Source: Parasulfuritortus sp049322515
GTDB taxonomy: Bacteria > Pseudomonadota > Gammaproteobacteria > Burkholderiales > Thiobacillaceae
Assembly (NCBI GenBank): GCA_049322515.1
Contig: JBMOQW010000020.1
Span: 1 to 63,520 of the forward strand
Length of the DNA stretch: 63,520 bases
Direction: 5' to 3'
This document shows, piece by piece, positions 33,136 to 42,172 of this stretch (position 1 is the first letter of the stretch; every line of letters starts with the position of its first letter). Both the position numbers and the translations under genes were made by a program. The notes beneath the pieces are model-generated. The model was not told the origin of the DNA and did no database searches. It saw only the letters and a list, made by a program, of their open reading frames with translations.

Positions 33136-35607
33136 TCAGGCCAGGGCCAGGTCGGCCTTCGCCGCCAGGGGCTGGAATTCGTTCGCGTCCTTGCCCCGGG
33201 CACGTTCCAGCCAGGGGTCCTGCTCGACCTGGAGGGCGAACAGCAGACGCTCGTAGAGCGCGCGGCGCCGGTCGGCGTCGTCCAGCACCTGCTGTTTGAC
33301 GTAGTCGAGGCCGACCCGGGCGACGTAGTGCACGGTACGTTCGAGATAGATGGCTTCTTCCCGGTAGAGCTGAAGGAAGGCGCCACTGTATTCAAGGACC
33401 TCCTCGGAGGATTTGACCTTGGTCAGGAACTGGGCGACTTCGGTCTTGATGCCGCCGTTGCCGGCGACGTAGATCTCCCAACCGGAATCGACGCCGATCA
33501 CGCCGACGTCCTTGATCGCCACCTCGGCGCAGTTGCGCGGGCAGCCGGACACCGCCAGCTTGACCTTGTGCGGCGCCCACATCTTGAAAAAGGTCTTTTC
33601 CAGCTGGATGCCCATGGCCATCGAGGCCTGGGTGCCGAACCGGCACCACTCGTTGCCGACGCAGGTCTTTACCGTGCGCAGGGCCTTGCCGTAGGCATGG
33701 CCGGAGGGCATGTCGAGGTCACGCCAGATGGCCGGAAGGTCGGCCTTCTGGACGCCCAGGAGATCGATGCGCTGGCCGCCGGTGACCTTGACCGTGGGGA
33801 TGGCGTATTTTTCCGCGACCACGGCGATCTTCTTCAATTCGGCCGGGGTGGTGATGCCGCCCCACATGCGCGGTACCACCGAGAAAGTACCGTCCTTCTG
33901 GAGGTTGGCGTGGGCACGTTCGTTGATGAAGCGCGATTGCGGGTCGTCCACCGCCTCGCCAGGCCAGGTGGAGAGCAGGTAGTAGTTGAGCGCCGGGCGA
34001 CAGCTCGGGCAGCCGCCCGGGGTGCGCCAGCCGAGCGCGGCCATGGTCTCCGGGATCGCGGTCAGGTGCTGGTCGCGGATCGCGGCGCGCACCGCAAGGT
34101 GGGTGTGGTCGGTGCAGCCGCACATCGGCTTTTCCTTCGGGCTGGCCGAGTAGTCGCCGCCCACCGTGGCCATGATGATCTGTTCGACCAGACCGGTGCA
34201 GCTGCCGCACGAGGCCGAGGCCTTGGTGTGGCGGCGCACGTCATCCAGGGTGAACAGGCCGTGGGTCTTGATGGCCTTGACGATGTCACCCTTGCAGACG
34301 CCGTTGCAGCCGCACACCTCGGCGCTATCGTCCATGGCGGCGGCACGGTTCTCGCCCCGGTGGCCGAGGTTGCCGCAATGGTCCTGGCCGAACATCAGGT
34401 GGTCGCGCAGATCGGACACCGCGCGGCCTTCGCGCAGTAGTTGGAAATACCAGGCGCCGTCGACGGTATCGCCGTACAGGCAGGCGCCGACCAGGCGGTC
34501 GTCCTTGAGCACCAGCTTCTTGTACACCCCGGCGATGGGGTCGCTGTAGGTGATGGCGTCGGTACCCTCGCCGCCGGTGAAGTCGCCGGCCGAGAACAGG
34601 TCGATGCCGGTGACCTTGAGCTTGGTCGAGGTCACCGAGCCGGCATAGCGGCCGTAGCCGAGTTCGGCCAGGTGGTTGGCGCACACCTTGGCCTGCTCGA
34701 ACAGGGGCGCCACCAGGCCGTAGGCGATGCCGCGATGGCTGACGCATTCGCCCAGGGCATAGATGCGCGGGTCGGTGACGGTTTGCAGGGTGTCGCTGAC
34801 CACGATGCCGCGCTCGCAGAACAGGCCGCACGATTCGGCCAGGGCGGTGTTGGGACGGATGCCGGCGGCCATGACTACCAGCTCGGCGGGGAGGCTTTCG
34901 CCGTCCTTGAAGCGGATGCCGCCGACGCGGCCGGTGACGCTTGCAAACAGTTCGACGGTTTGCTTCTGGAGCAGGAACTTCATGCCCTTGGCTTCGAGAT
35001 GTTTCTGCATCAGCCGGGCCGCAGGCTCGTCCAGCTGGCGTTCCAGCAGCCAGGGCGCGAGGTGCACCACGGTCACGTCCATGCCTTGCTTGATCAGGCC
35101 GTTGGCGGCCTCCAGGCCGAGCAGGCCCCCGCCGATCACCACGGCGTGCCGGTGCTGGACCGCCGCCGCGAGCATGGCCTCGACGTCGGCGATGTCGCGG
35201 AAGCCGACCACGCCGTCCAGGTCGGCGCCGGGGACCGGCAGGATGAACGGCCTGGAGCCGGTGGCGATGACCAGGCGGTCGTAGTCCGCCTGGGTGCCGT
35301 CGTCGGCCTCGACGACACGGCGTACGCGGTCGATCTTCACCACGCGCTTGCCGGCGTGCAGAGTGATGCCGTGCTCGGCATACCAGGCGAGCGGGTTCAG
35401 GACGATCTCGTCCAGGGTCTGCTCCCCGGCCAGCACCGGGGACAGCAGAATGCGGTTGTAGTTGGGATGTGGCTCGTCGCCGAACACCGTGATGTCGTAA
35501 AGGTCCGGCGCGAGCTTGAGCAGATCCTCGATGGCGCGGATGCCGGCCATGCCATTGCCGACCAGGACGAGTTTCATGCGGGTGGGCGTGGGGCCGTGGG
35601 TCATCAT
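33136..35607 (-). CDS. nirB: NirB, assimilatory NAD(P)H nitrite reductase large subunit
   Basis: 823 residues from ATG 35607, preceded by GGAAAGG; a second ATG follows at once, and MKLVLVGNGMAG begins at 35577. Domains: FAD/NAD reductase (about 12-340: LVLVGNGMAGIRA, HAVVIGGGLLGLEAANGL), BFD-like 2Fe-2S (about 430-490: CGCNGVCKGDI, CGSCTG), then siroheme/4Fe-4S catalytic region with CVGNEWCRFG and SGCPRNCAE near 670-715. It makes the six-electron reduction of nitrite to ammonia in the cytoplasm. Expression appears to depend on a sigma-54 promoter and an attenuator leader upstream. Confidence 0.94.
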   Translation of the reverse strand: MMTHGPTPTRMKLVLVGNGMAGIRAIEDLLKLAPDLYDITVFGDEPHPNYNRILLSPVLAGEQTLDEIVLNPLAWYAEHGITLHAGKRVVKIDRVRRVVEADDGTQADYDRLVIATGSRPFILPVPGADLDGVVGFRDIADVEAMLAAAVQHRHAVVIGGGLLGLEAANGLIKQGMDVTVVHLAPWLLERQLDEPAARLMQKHLEAKGMKFLLQKQTVELFASVTGRVGGIRFKDGESLPAELVVMAAGIRPNTALAESCGLFCERGIVVSDTLQTVTDPRIYALGECVSHRGIAYGLVAPLFEQAKVCANHLAELGYGRYAGSVTSTKLKVTGIDLFSAGDFTGGEGTDAITYSDPIAGVYKKLVLKDDRLVGACLYGDTVDGAWYFQLLREGRAVSDLRDHLMFGQDHCGNLGHRGENRAAAMDDSAEVCGCNGVCKGDIVKAIKTHGLFTLDDVRRHTKASASCGSCTGLVEQIIMATVGGDYSASPKEKPMCGCTDHTHLAVRAAIRDQHLTAIPETMAALGWRTPGGCPSCRPALNYYLLSTWPGEAVDDPQSRFINERAHANLQKDGTFSVVPRMWGGITTPAELKKIAVVAEKYAIPTVKVTGGQRIDLLGVQKADLPAIWRDLDMPSGHAYGKALRTVKTCVGNEWCRFGTQASMAMGIQLEKTFFKMWAPHKVKLAVSGCPRNCAEVAIKDVGVIGVDSGWEIYVAGNGGIKTEVAQFLTKVKSSEEVLEYSGAFLQLYREEAIYLERTVHYVARVGLDYVKQQVLDDADRRRALYERLLFALQVEQDPWLERARGKDANEFQPLAAKADLALA

Positions 35608-35620
35608 GTTTTGCCTTTCC

Positions 35621-35659
35621 AAAAAAAAAACGTCCATCCCCCAGGGTGGGGGATGGACG
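35621..35659 (-). terminator. Leader terminator (attenuator) upstream of nirB
   Basis: On the minus strand CGTCCATCCCCCA, a 3-base loop and TGGGGGATGGACG make a perfect 13-bp stem followed by ten T, only 14 bases before the nirB start. A terminator inside a 5' leader implies attenuation. Its 5' arm shares GTCCAT with the hexaloop hairpin at 35653-35670, so the two structures exclude each other. Confidence 0.92.
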
Positions 35660-35670
35660 CCGTTGTCCAT
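35653..35670 (-). promoter_or_regulatory. ANTAR-type hexaloop hairpin in nirB leader (NasT target)
   Basis: Minus-strand ATGGAC AACGGC GTCCAT: a 6-bp stem with a six-base loop having A at position 1 and G at position 4, the defining pattern of ANTAR RNA targets. Its 3' arm is part of the 5' arm of the downstream terminator. NasT binding would stabilise this hairpin and allow read-through into nirB. The usual first hairpin is not obvious here. Confidence 0.7.
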
Positions 35671-35688
35671 GGTAGTCAGGAAGTGTTT

Positions 35689-35704
35689 AGCAAGGCTTGT
35701 GCCA
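35689..35704 (-). promoter_or_regulatory. Sigma-54 promoter of nirBD-nasT
   Basis: Minus-strand TGGCACAAGCCTTGCT matches the -24/-12 consensus (TGGCAC-N5-TTGCW) with GG and GC ten bases apart. Transcription would begin near 35678, leaving a leader of about 70 bases that holds the hexaloop hairpin and terminator. Confidence 0.85.
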
Positions 35705-35756
35705 TACCTGGAATCACGCAGTGACCGGGCGCTTCAGACAGGGCCCGGTGCCGGGC

Positions 35757-35805
35757 TGCACCAGGCTGAGGCACGGCCGGGCCGGCCATGCACCAGGATG
35801 GCCCG
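35757..35805. promoter_or_regulatory. Probable NtrC enhancer sites upstream of nirB
   Basis: TGCACCAGGCTGAGGCA (35757-35773) and TGCACCAGGATGGCCCG (35789-35805) resemble the NtrC site TGCACCAAWWTGGTGCA, with one strong half each. They lie about 55-100 bases upstream of the sigma-54 promoter, a normal distance for NtrC enhancers. Part of the second site abuts the end of the GGDEF gene. Confidence 0.55.
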
Positions 35806-35812
35806 TGCCGGT

Positions 35813-37534
35813 TCAGGTCACGGGCGACTCCGAGCCGGCCAGGGCGATGGCATCGCCCCCGGCTTGCTTGATCCGGTACATCGCGCCATCGGCGCGCCCG
35901 GACAAGGCGATCAGGCTGTCGCCGTGGTCGGGGTACAGGGCAATCCCGAGGCTGGCCGTGATGTGCAGGGTCCGGGTGTCCAGGTTCAGGGGTTCAGCGA
36001 CGGCCTGGCGAATCTTGTCGGCCACCGTGAGGGCGTCCTCGGCCGTCTGGACATGCGGTAGCAGGACCACGAACTCATCGCCACCGATCCGGGCGGCGGT
36101 GTCCGACTCGCGGATGACGCCACGCATCCGCTGGGCAACGGCTTCGATGACCTGGTCGCCGACGGCATGTCCGAGCTGGTCGTTGATTGGCTTCAGGCGA
36201 TCGAGGTCGATGAACATCAGGGCCAGCTTGGCGTGCTCGCGGCGCGCGGCGGCCAGGGCCTGGGCGACACGGTCGGCGAACAGGGCCCGGTTGGGCAGTC
36301 CGGTGAGCGGGTCATGGCGGGCCTGGTGTTCGAGTTCGCCACGGCGCTGTTCCAGTTCGGCGAGTTGCCGGTGCAATTGGTCCTGCATGTCGGCAAAGGC
36401 TCGCGCCAGGACGCCGATCTCGTCGCGGCGCTCGAGCGGGAGGTCCTCGCCGCGCTGACCTTCGGCAAAGCGCTGGGCCGCCGTGCTCACGGCGTTGATC
36501 GGCCGGGTCACCGCGCGCGCCACCGCCACGGCCAGGAGCACGCAGGCCAGGCAGATCACTGCCACGCTGCCCAACATGGCTTCGCCGAGACGTTCGGCGC
36601 TGGCCTGGATGGCGGCCAGCGGGCGGGCCAGGCCGAGGATCATGCGGGTTTCCTCCGAGCTCACCAGGACCGGACGGGCGATGAAGGCGGCGACCAGCGG
36701 CCTGTCTGCCTGGGTGCCGCCGGCGGTCTCGATCAGGGCCTGGTCGAGCGTGCCGTCGACCAGGGGCCGCAAGCTGGGAAACTCCTCCTGGACCAGGAAG
36801 CGTCGGCCCTGGTCGAAACCGAAGGCGCGGGTCGGATCGGGATGGATCAGGTAATCGCCCTCCCGGTTGACGAAATAGAGCTGGAAATCCTTGGGCAGAT
36901 CGGCGGCGAGCAGGGAGAACATGCCGTTCAGGTCGACGCTGATGACGATCACGCCCCAGGCCTGGCCGTCGGCATCGACCACCGGGGTGGCCAATTGCAC
37001 GGTCGGCTGCTCCAGCCCCGCGTGGGCGCCCTGTTCATGGTTGATGGCGATGCGCGACATGTAGGCATTTCCCGCCGGTACCCGGAGGGTGTCGTAGACA
37101 TACGAGTAATGCCCCTTTTCCTGCAAGTCGTCGCCGGTGACGCGGACCAGGCGATCGTTGTCGCGGTCGACGCGGACCCGTTCCAGGCCATGGTCGGCGG
37201 CAGCGATCAGCCGGATCGCGAAATACGGCCGGTGGCTGCCCATCATCAGCCGGAACAGGGTGGCCAGCTCGGCTTCGGCCTCGTCATCCGGGCTCCGGAG
37301 CACAGCCAGGGCGGCCGGATGGCCGGCCAGGATCTGGAGGTTGCGCGAGACTTCCTCCCGGGTCAGCGCAATCCGTCGTGCCAGAACCTGGGTCGAGGTC
37401 AGCATCTCGCGCTTGGCCGACTCGATGAGCAGGTCACGGCTGATGGCGTGGGCATAGTAGCCGGTCAGCCCGGCCGCCAGCATGCCGACGCAGGCGAGCA
37501 GCAGTGCCAGGCGGGTGGCAATGCCGGTCTTCAT
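35813..37534 (-). CDS. Membrane GGDEF protein with Cache-type periplasmic sensor
   Basis: 573 residues from ATG 37534, which overlaps the stop of the solute-binding protein gene (ATGA). Membrane helices at about 8-28 and 325-347 enclose a dCache-like sensor of about 295 residues (ATPVVDADGQAWGVIVISVDL, YFVNREGDYLIHPDP). HAMP at about 348-400, a short coiled coil, then GGDEF (HDPLTGLPNRALFADRV, IGGDEFVVLLP) with an intact RESD I-site. It probably converts a periplasmic signal into c-di-GMP. Coupling to a binding-protein gene suggests that protein delivers the ligand. Confidence 0.9.
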   Translation of the reverse strand: MKTGIATRLALLLACVGMLAAGLTGYYAHAISRDLLIESAKREMLTSTQVLARRIALTREEVSRNLQILAGHPAALAVLRSPDDEAEAELATLFRLMMGSHRPYFAIRLIAAADHGLERVRVDRDNDRLVRVTGDDLQEKGHYSYVYDTLRVPAGNAYMSRIAINHEQGAHAGLEQPTVQLATPVVDADGQAWGVIVISVDLNGMFSLLAADLPKDFQLYFVNREGDYLIHPDPTRAFGFDQGRRFLVQEEFPSLRPLVDGTLDQALIETAGGTQADRPLVAAFIARPVLVSSEETRMILGLARPLAAIQASAERLGEAMLGSVAVICLACVLLAVAVARAVTRPINAVSTAAQRFAEGQRGEDLPLERRDEIGVLARAFADMQDQLHRQLAELEQRRGELEHQARHDPLTGLPNRALFADRVAQALAAARREHAKLALMFIDLDRLKPINDQLGHAVGDQVIEAVAQRMRGVIRESDTAARIGGDEFVVLLPHVQTAEDALTVADKIRQAVAEPLNLDTRTLHITASLGIALYPDHGDSLIALSGRADGAMYRIKQAGGDAIALAGSESPVT

Positions 37535-38577
37535 GGGGCGAGCACCTTGGCGGCCCGGTCGCCGGACTGGATGCGGCGCCAATAGCGGGTCCGCCGTTCG
37601 GTATCCTCGACCGGTTCCAGCCAGCGCAGACGGTCGCCGGAACGTGGGTAGGGCGATTCGGACAGGGTATTGGCCAGGCCCTGCCGCTCGACCAGGGCCT
37701 GGCCGGGACCGGGTTCCAGCATGTAATCGATCCAGGCATGGGCGAGCTTTCGGTCACCCGCGCCGGGTGTGATTGCCCAACAGTCCAGCCAGGCCAGCGC
37801 GCCTTCTTCGGGAATGGCATAGCCGACATCGACCCCGGCCGCGCGCAGCAACCGCACCTGTTGGCTGCCATAGTTGGCGAACATCAGCGCAGCTTTGCGC
37901 CGGATGAACAGATCGACCGATTCCTCCGGCTGGGTGTAGAAGGTCAGCACGTTGCGGCGCAGTGCGATCAGGCGGTCGACCAGCACCGGCCAGTCCGCCT
38001 CGGCGATCCGGAAGGGCGCCGCGCGGCCCAGGGATTGCGCGGCGAGGGAAAAGTTGTGCACGGCGCCGCTGTAGGCCAAAACCTTGCCGCGCAGGTTCGG
38101 ATCCCAAAGCGCGGCGATGGAACGTGGCGGGGCCTTGACTTGGCTGCGGTCGTAGATCAGGCCCATTTCGGCATAGGTGTAGGGGATCCCGTAGACGGCG
38201 CCGCGATGCACCAGGCCGGGGATGGCGCCGAGGTCGCGGAAGCGCGGCAGGCGACGGGCCAGCTGGGGCAGGGCGGTGGTGTCGACCGGCGTCGCCAGTC
38301 CATGCGCGATATAGCGCTGGAGTTCGGCGGTGTTGACCGCGAAGACGTCGAAGTGACGGCCCTGGTCCTGGGCGATCTTCTGCCAGAGGGCTTCGTCGGA
38401 ACCGATCACCGTGAGTTCGACCCGGCTGCCGGTACGCTGCTCGAACTGCCGGATCAGATCGGCGTCGGCATACCCCGGCCAGGCCAGGACGCGCAAGGTC
38501 GATCCGGCCCAGGCCGGCAGGACCAGGAAAATCGACAACAGCAGGCAGAGGAATGGGCCGGTACGTTGCCGGGCCAT
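37531..38577 (-). CDS. Periplasmic solute-binding protein, PotD/polyamine-like
   Basis: 348 residues from ATG 38577 with a signal peptide ending PAWA. STLRVLAWPGYADADLIRQFEQRTG, GSDEALWQKI, PYTYAEMGLIYDRS and LDCWAITPGAGDRKLAHAWIDYML match group-1 bacterial extracellular solute-binding proteins of the PotD/spermidine type. No ABC permease or ATPase genes lie beside it. Instead its stop overlaps the start of a sensor GGDEF protein, suggesting a sensing rather than uptake role. It lies 102 bases after nasA on the same strand. Confidence 0.8.
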   Translation of the reverse strand: MARQRTGPFLCLLLSIFLVLPAWAGSTLRVLAWPGYADADLIRQFEQRTGSRVELTVIGSDEALWQKIAQDQGRHFDVFAVNTAELQRYIAHGLATPVDTTALPQLARRLPRFRDLGAIPGLVHRGAVYGIPYTYAEMGLIYDRSQVKAPPRSIAALWDPNLRGKVLAYSGAVHNFSLAAQSLGRAAPFRIAEADWPVLVDRLIALRRNVLTFYTQPEESVDLFIRRKAALMFANYGSQQVRLLRAAGVDVGYAIPEEGALAWLDCWAITPGAGDRKLAHAWIDYMLEPGPGQALVERQGLANTLSESPYPRSGDRLRWLEPVEDTERRTRYWRRIQSGDRAAKVLAP

Positions 38578-38679
38578 GGGCTTCGGGCTCCAGACCGGGG
38601 GATGGTACGAGTGTACCCCTATTCGGACAGGCCTCAACGAAGCATTTGCTTCAGCCGGCCATGCCCGGAAGAGGGGGAT

Positions 38680-41364
38680 TCAGGTGGACGACAGCATGCG
38701 TTTCAGTTCCGGCAGGCAGGACCCGCATTCGGTGCCACATTTCAGCGAGGCGCGCAGGGTTTCGAGGTCGGCGCCGGCGGAGATCGCCGCGCGTATCTCG
38801 GTTTCACTCACGTTCAGGCAGTTGCAAAGGATCTTGCCGCGGCCCTGGCCGCCCTGAGGCGGCACGGCCAGGGGCGACAACAGCCAGGGGCGCAGGGGGC
38901 CGGCTTCGGCGCCACTCAGGATCAGTTCCTTGAGCCAGTCGCGGGCCGCGGTTTCGCCGGCCAGCCGGACTGCGACGATTCGGCCTGCCACGATGCCGGC
39001 CTTCTTCGAGACGCCCCGGTGACCATCGTCATAAGCGAGCGTGGCGAGCGGGTCGTCGAGCCCGGCCAGGGTGTCCAGTTCCGCCAGCCATTCCAGGGGG
39101 ATGGGACGGTCGTGTGCCGCTTCCAGCGTCACCACCGGGCGGTCGCGCCCGGACACGGTCAGGCTGGCCCAGGCGAAGCGGTTCAGCCAGGGCCGCAGCC
39201 GATGGGGCAGCGTGGCGTCGCCGTTGGCCAGCAGGGTCAGGCGGTGTTCGGCCTGCCAGGGGGCCACCTGGATCGCGGCATGCTTCAACTCGGGTTGCCG
39301 GGAGACGGGATCGAACGCTGGTTGAGTCAGGGCGTTGACGCCCTGGCCGGAGAGCGTGCCGGCACCCCAGTGCATGGGCAGCCAGGCTTGCCCTGGGCGC
39401 AGGTCGGCATCGGCCTGGCAGGGCAGGATCAGGTGGCCGCGTCGGCTGGATATCTTGACCAGACTGCCTGGTTTTAGACCCCGCCGATCCAGGTCGGCCG
39501 GGTTGAGGCTGATGGCCGGCTCCTCGACATGGTTCCAGAGCCGGGCCACCCGGCCGGTGCGGGTCAGGGTGTGCCAATGGTCGCGCAGGCGGCCGGTGTT
39601 GAGGGCGAGCGGAAAGCGCGGGTTGACCGCCTCCGCCGGCGGCAGATAGTCAGCGACGTGGAAGCGGGCCCGGCCGCTGGTGGTGGCAAAGCGGCCATCG
39701 GTGTAGAGGCGGGGTGTGCCGGCCAGGGCAGCCTCGGGCATCGGCCAGGGCTGCGGGCCGTCGCGCTCCAGGATCGACCAGGACAGGCCAGTGATGTCGA
39801 GGTCGCGGCCGCGCGTGGTCTCGCGGTGTTCGTTCCAGATCGCCTCGGCGGATTCGTAGGGAAACATGAAGGCCCTGTTTCCGGAGGGGAGCAAGGGGGC
39901 CAGCCGGCGTGCGAAATCGACCCCGATGGCCCAGTCGTGGCGGGCTTCGCCGGGCGGTGGCAGGGCGGCGCGCTGGCGCGAGATGCGGCGTTCCGAGTTG
40001 GTCACCGTGCCCTCCTTCTCGCCCCAGGTGCTGGCCGGCAGCAGGAGGTCGGCATAGGCCACGGTCTCGCTGGCCTCGAAGCTTTCCTGCACCACCACGA
40101 ATTCGCATTTCGCCAGGGCTTCGTGCACGGCGCCCTGGTCGGGCAGGGAATGAGCCGGGTTGGTGCAGACGATCCAGAGTGCCTTGAGCGTGCCGGTGCG
40201 CGCCGCCTCGAACAGCTCGAGGGCGGTCAGGCCAGGTTTCTCCGGCACCGATTCGACGCCCCACAGGCGGGCCACTTCGGCGCGGTGTTCGGGGTTGCCC
40301 AGGTCGCGGTGGCCGGATAGCAGGTTGGCGAGGCCGCCGACTTCCCGGCCGCCCATGGCGTTCGGCTGGCCGGTGAGCGAGAGCGGCCCGGCGCCCGGCT
40401 GGCCAATCTGGCCGGTGGCCAGGTGCAGGTTGATCAGCGCGGCGTTCTTGTCGGTGCCATGGCAGGACTGGTTCAGCCCTTGGCAGTAGAGCGACAGGCT
40501 GGGGCCGGCGGCGAACCAGCGCGCGGCGGTGATGAGATCAGCCTCGGCAATGCCGCACAGGCCAGCCACCCGTTCCGGGGTGTAGCCGCGCACCCGGTCC
40601 TTGAGCAGATCGAAACCCTCGGTGTGTTCGCGGATATAGGCGGGGTCGACCAGGCCTTCCCAGAGCATGACGTGGAGCAGGCCATTGAACAGGGCGACGT
40701 CGGTGCCGGGCAGGAGGGCCAGGTGCAGGTCGGCGTCGCGCGCGCTGTCGGTGACGCGCGGGTCGATCACGATCAGCTTTTGCTGTGGATTGGCCTGGCG
40801 CGCTGCCTCGATGCGGCGGAACAGCACCGGATGGGCGTAGGCCGGATTGGCGCCGGCGATCAGGATCGTCCCGGCGTGGTCGATGTCCTCGTAGCTGCAC
40901 GGCGGGGCATCGGCGCCCAGGGTGGCCTTGTAGCCGGCCACTGCGCTGGACATGCACAGACGCGAGTTGGTATCGCAGTTGTTGGTGCCGATCAGACCCT
41001 TGGCCAGTTTGTTGAAGACGTAGTAGTCCTCGGTCAGCAGTTGCCCGGACAGGTAGAAGCCGACCGCGTCGGGACCATGCTCGGCGATGAGCTCGGCAAA
41101 GCGGCGGGCGGCGTGGTCGAGTGCCATGTCCCAGTCGACACGCTGACGTGGCGCGGCCTTGTCGGTGCGCAGTTCCGGGAACAGCACGCGGCCTTCCGGC
41201 CCGGCCGAAAGATGCAGCGTGCCGCCCTTGGTACACAGGCGGCCGAAGTTGGCCGGATGCCCGGGGTCGCCGCGCACGCCGGTGATGCGCGCGCCGTCGG
41301 TCTCGATCAGCACCCCGCAGCCGACGCCGCAGTAGGGACAGGTGGATTTCACCTCGGCCATCAC
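38680..41364 (-). CDS. nasA: NasA, assimilatory nitrate reductase catalytic subunit
   Basis: 894 residues. A molybdopterin bis-MGD oxidoreductase with an N-terminal 4Fe-4S motif (CPYCGVGCGV ... GRLCTKG, residues 9-47), the long MGD-binding body, molydopterin-dinucleotide domain near 590-700, and a C-terminal BFD-like 2Fe-2S domain (ILCNCLNVSETEI ... CGTECGSCLPELK, 840-890). This is the NasA/NarB type that reduces nitrate to nitrite in the cytoplasm. It follows nrtD after nine bases and probably ends the nrtABD-nasA operon. Confidence 0.93.
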   Translation of the reverse strand: MMAEVKSTCPYCGVGCGVLIETDGARITGVRGDPGHPANFGRLCTKGGTLHLSAGPEGRVLFPELRTDKAAPRQRVDWDMALDHAARRFAELIAEHGPDAVGFYLSGQLLTEDYYVFNKLAKGLIGTNNCDTNSRLCMSSAVAGYKATLGADAPPCSYEDIDHAGTILIAGANPAYAHPVLFRRIEAARQANPQQKLIVIDPRVTDSARDADLHLALLPGTDVALFNGLLHVMLWEGLVDPAYIREHTEGFDLLKDRVRGYTPERVAGLCGIAEADLITAARWFAAGPSLSLYCQGLNQSCHGTDKNAALINLHLATGQIGQPGAGPLSLTGQPNAMGGREVGGLANLLSGHRDLGNPEHRAEVARLWGVESVPEKPGLTALELFEAARTGTLKALWIVCTNPAHSLPDQGAVHEALAKCEFVVVQESFEASETVAYADLLLPASTWGEKEGTVTNSERRISRQRAALPPPGEARHDWAIGVDFARRLAPLLPSGNRAFMFPYESAEAIWNEHRETTRGRDLDITGLSWSILERDGPQPWPMPEAALAGTPRLYTDGRFATTSGRARFHVADYLPPAEAVNPRFPLALNTGRLRDHWHTLTRTGRVARLWNHVEEPAISLNPADLDRRGLKPGSLVKISSRRGHLILPCQADADLRPGQAWLPMHWGAGTLSGQGVNALTQPAFDPVSRQPELKHAAIQVAPWQAEHRLTLLANGDATLPHRLRPWLNRFAWASLTVSGRDRPVVTLEAAHDRPIPLEWLAELDTLAGLDDPLATLAYDDGHRGVSKKAGIVAGRIVAVRLAGETAARDWLKELILSGAEAGPLRPWLLSPLAVPPQGGQGRGKILCNCLNVSETEIRAAISAGADLETLRASLKCGTECGSCLPELKRMLSST

Positions 41365-41373
41365 CGACTCCGC

Positions 41374-42159
41374 TCAGGCCGCCTTGCGCTGTTTCTGGTA
41401 GAGGAACTCCAGCACCTGGCCGCGCAGGTGGTGGTAGTGCGGGTCCTCAGACAATTTGAGCCGGTCGCGTGGGCGGGGCAAATCGACGGTCAGGATTTCG
41501 CCGATGGTGGCCGCAGGGCCGTTGGTCATCATGACGATGCGGTCGGAAAGCAGCACGGCCTCGTCGACATCATGGGTAATCATCAGCACGGTGTTGTTGA
41601 GTTCGGCCTGGATCTCCATCACCGAGTCCTGCAGGTGGGCCCGGGTGAGGGCGTCGAGGGCGCCGAACGGCTCGTCCATCAGCAGCACGTCGGGTTGCAT
41701 GGCCAGCGCACGGGCAATGCCGACGCGCTGCTTCATGCCCCCGGAGATCTCGCCCGGGCGCTTGTCGACGGCGTGATCCATGTGCACGAGCTTGAGGTTG
41801 TGCATGACCCATGCCTTGCGATCCGACTTGGGCTGGTCGGCCATTACCTTGTCCACCGCCAGCTTGACGTTCTCGAACACGGTCAGCCAGGGCAGCAGGG
41901 AATGGTTCTGGAACACCACGGCACGATTGGGGCCCGGGCCGCGAATCTCCCGGTCCTTGAGCAGGGCGACGCCGCCGCTGGCATCGAGCAGGCCGGCGAC
42001 GATGTTGAGGACGGTGGACTTGCCGCAGCCGGAATGGCCGATCAGCGAGAGAAATTCACCCTTTTGAACCTTGAGGTTGACGTCCCGGAGGGCGTTGAAG
42101 TCCCCCTTGGGCGTCGAAAAGGTCATGTCGATGTTCTGCAGGTCGAGGTAGACGGTCAT
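41374..42159 (-). CDS. nrtD: Nitrate ABC transporter ATP-binding protein NrtD
   Basis: 261 residues. Walker A GHSGCGKST near 41, Q-loop VVFQNHSLLPWLTV near 81, ABC signature ISGGMKQRVGIARALA near 138, Walker B DVLLMDEPFGALDAL and H-loop THDVDEAVLLSDR. This is the nitrate/sulfonate/taurine class of importers. It powers uptake by NrtA and NrtB encoded just upstream. Confidence 0.92.
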   Translation of the reverse strand: MTVYLDLQNIDMTFSTPKGDFNALRDVNLKVQKGEFLSLIGHSGCGKSTVLNIVAGLLDASGGVALLKDREIRGPGPNRAVVFQNHSLLPWLTVFENVKLAVDKVMADQPKSDRKAWVMHNLKLVHMDHAVDKRPGEISGGMKQRVGIARALAMQPDVLLMDEPFGALDALTRAHLQDSVMEIQAELNNTVLMITHDVDEAVLLSDRIVMMTNGPAATIGEILTVDLPRPRDRLKLSEDPHYHHLRGQVLEFLYQKQRKAA

Positions 42160-42172
42160 GGTCGTGCTCCGC

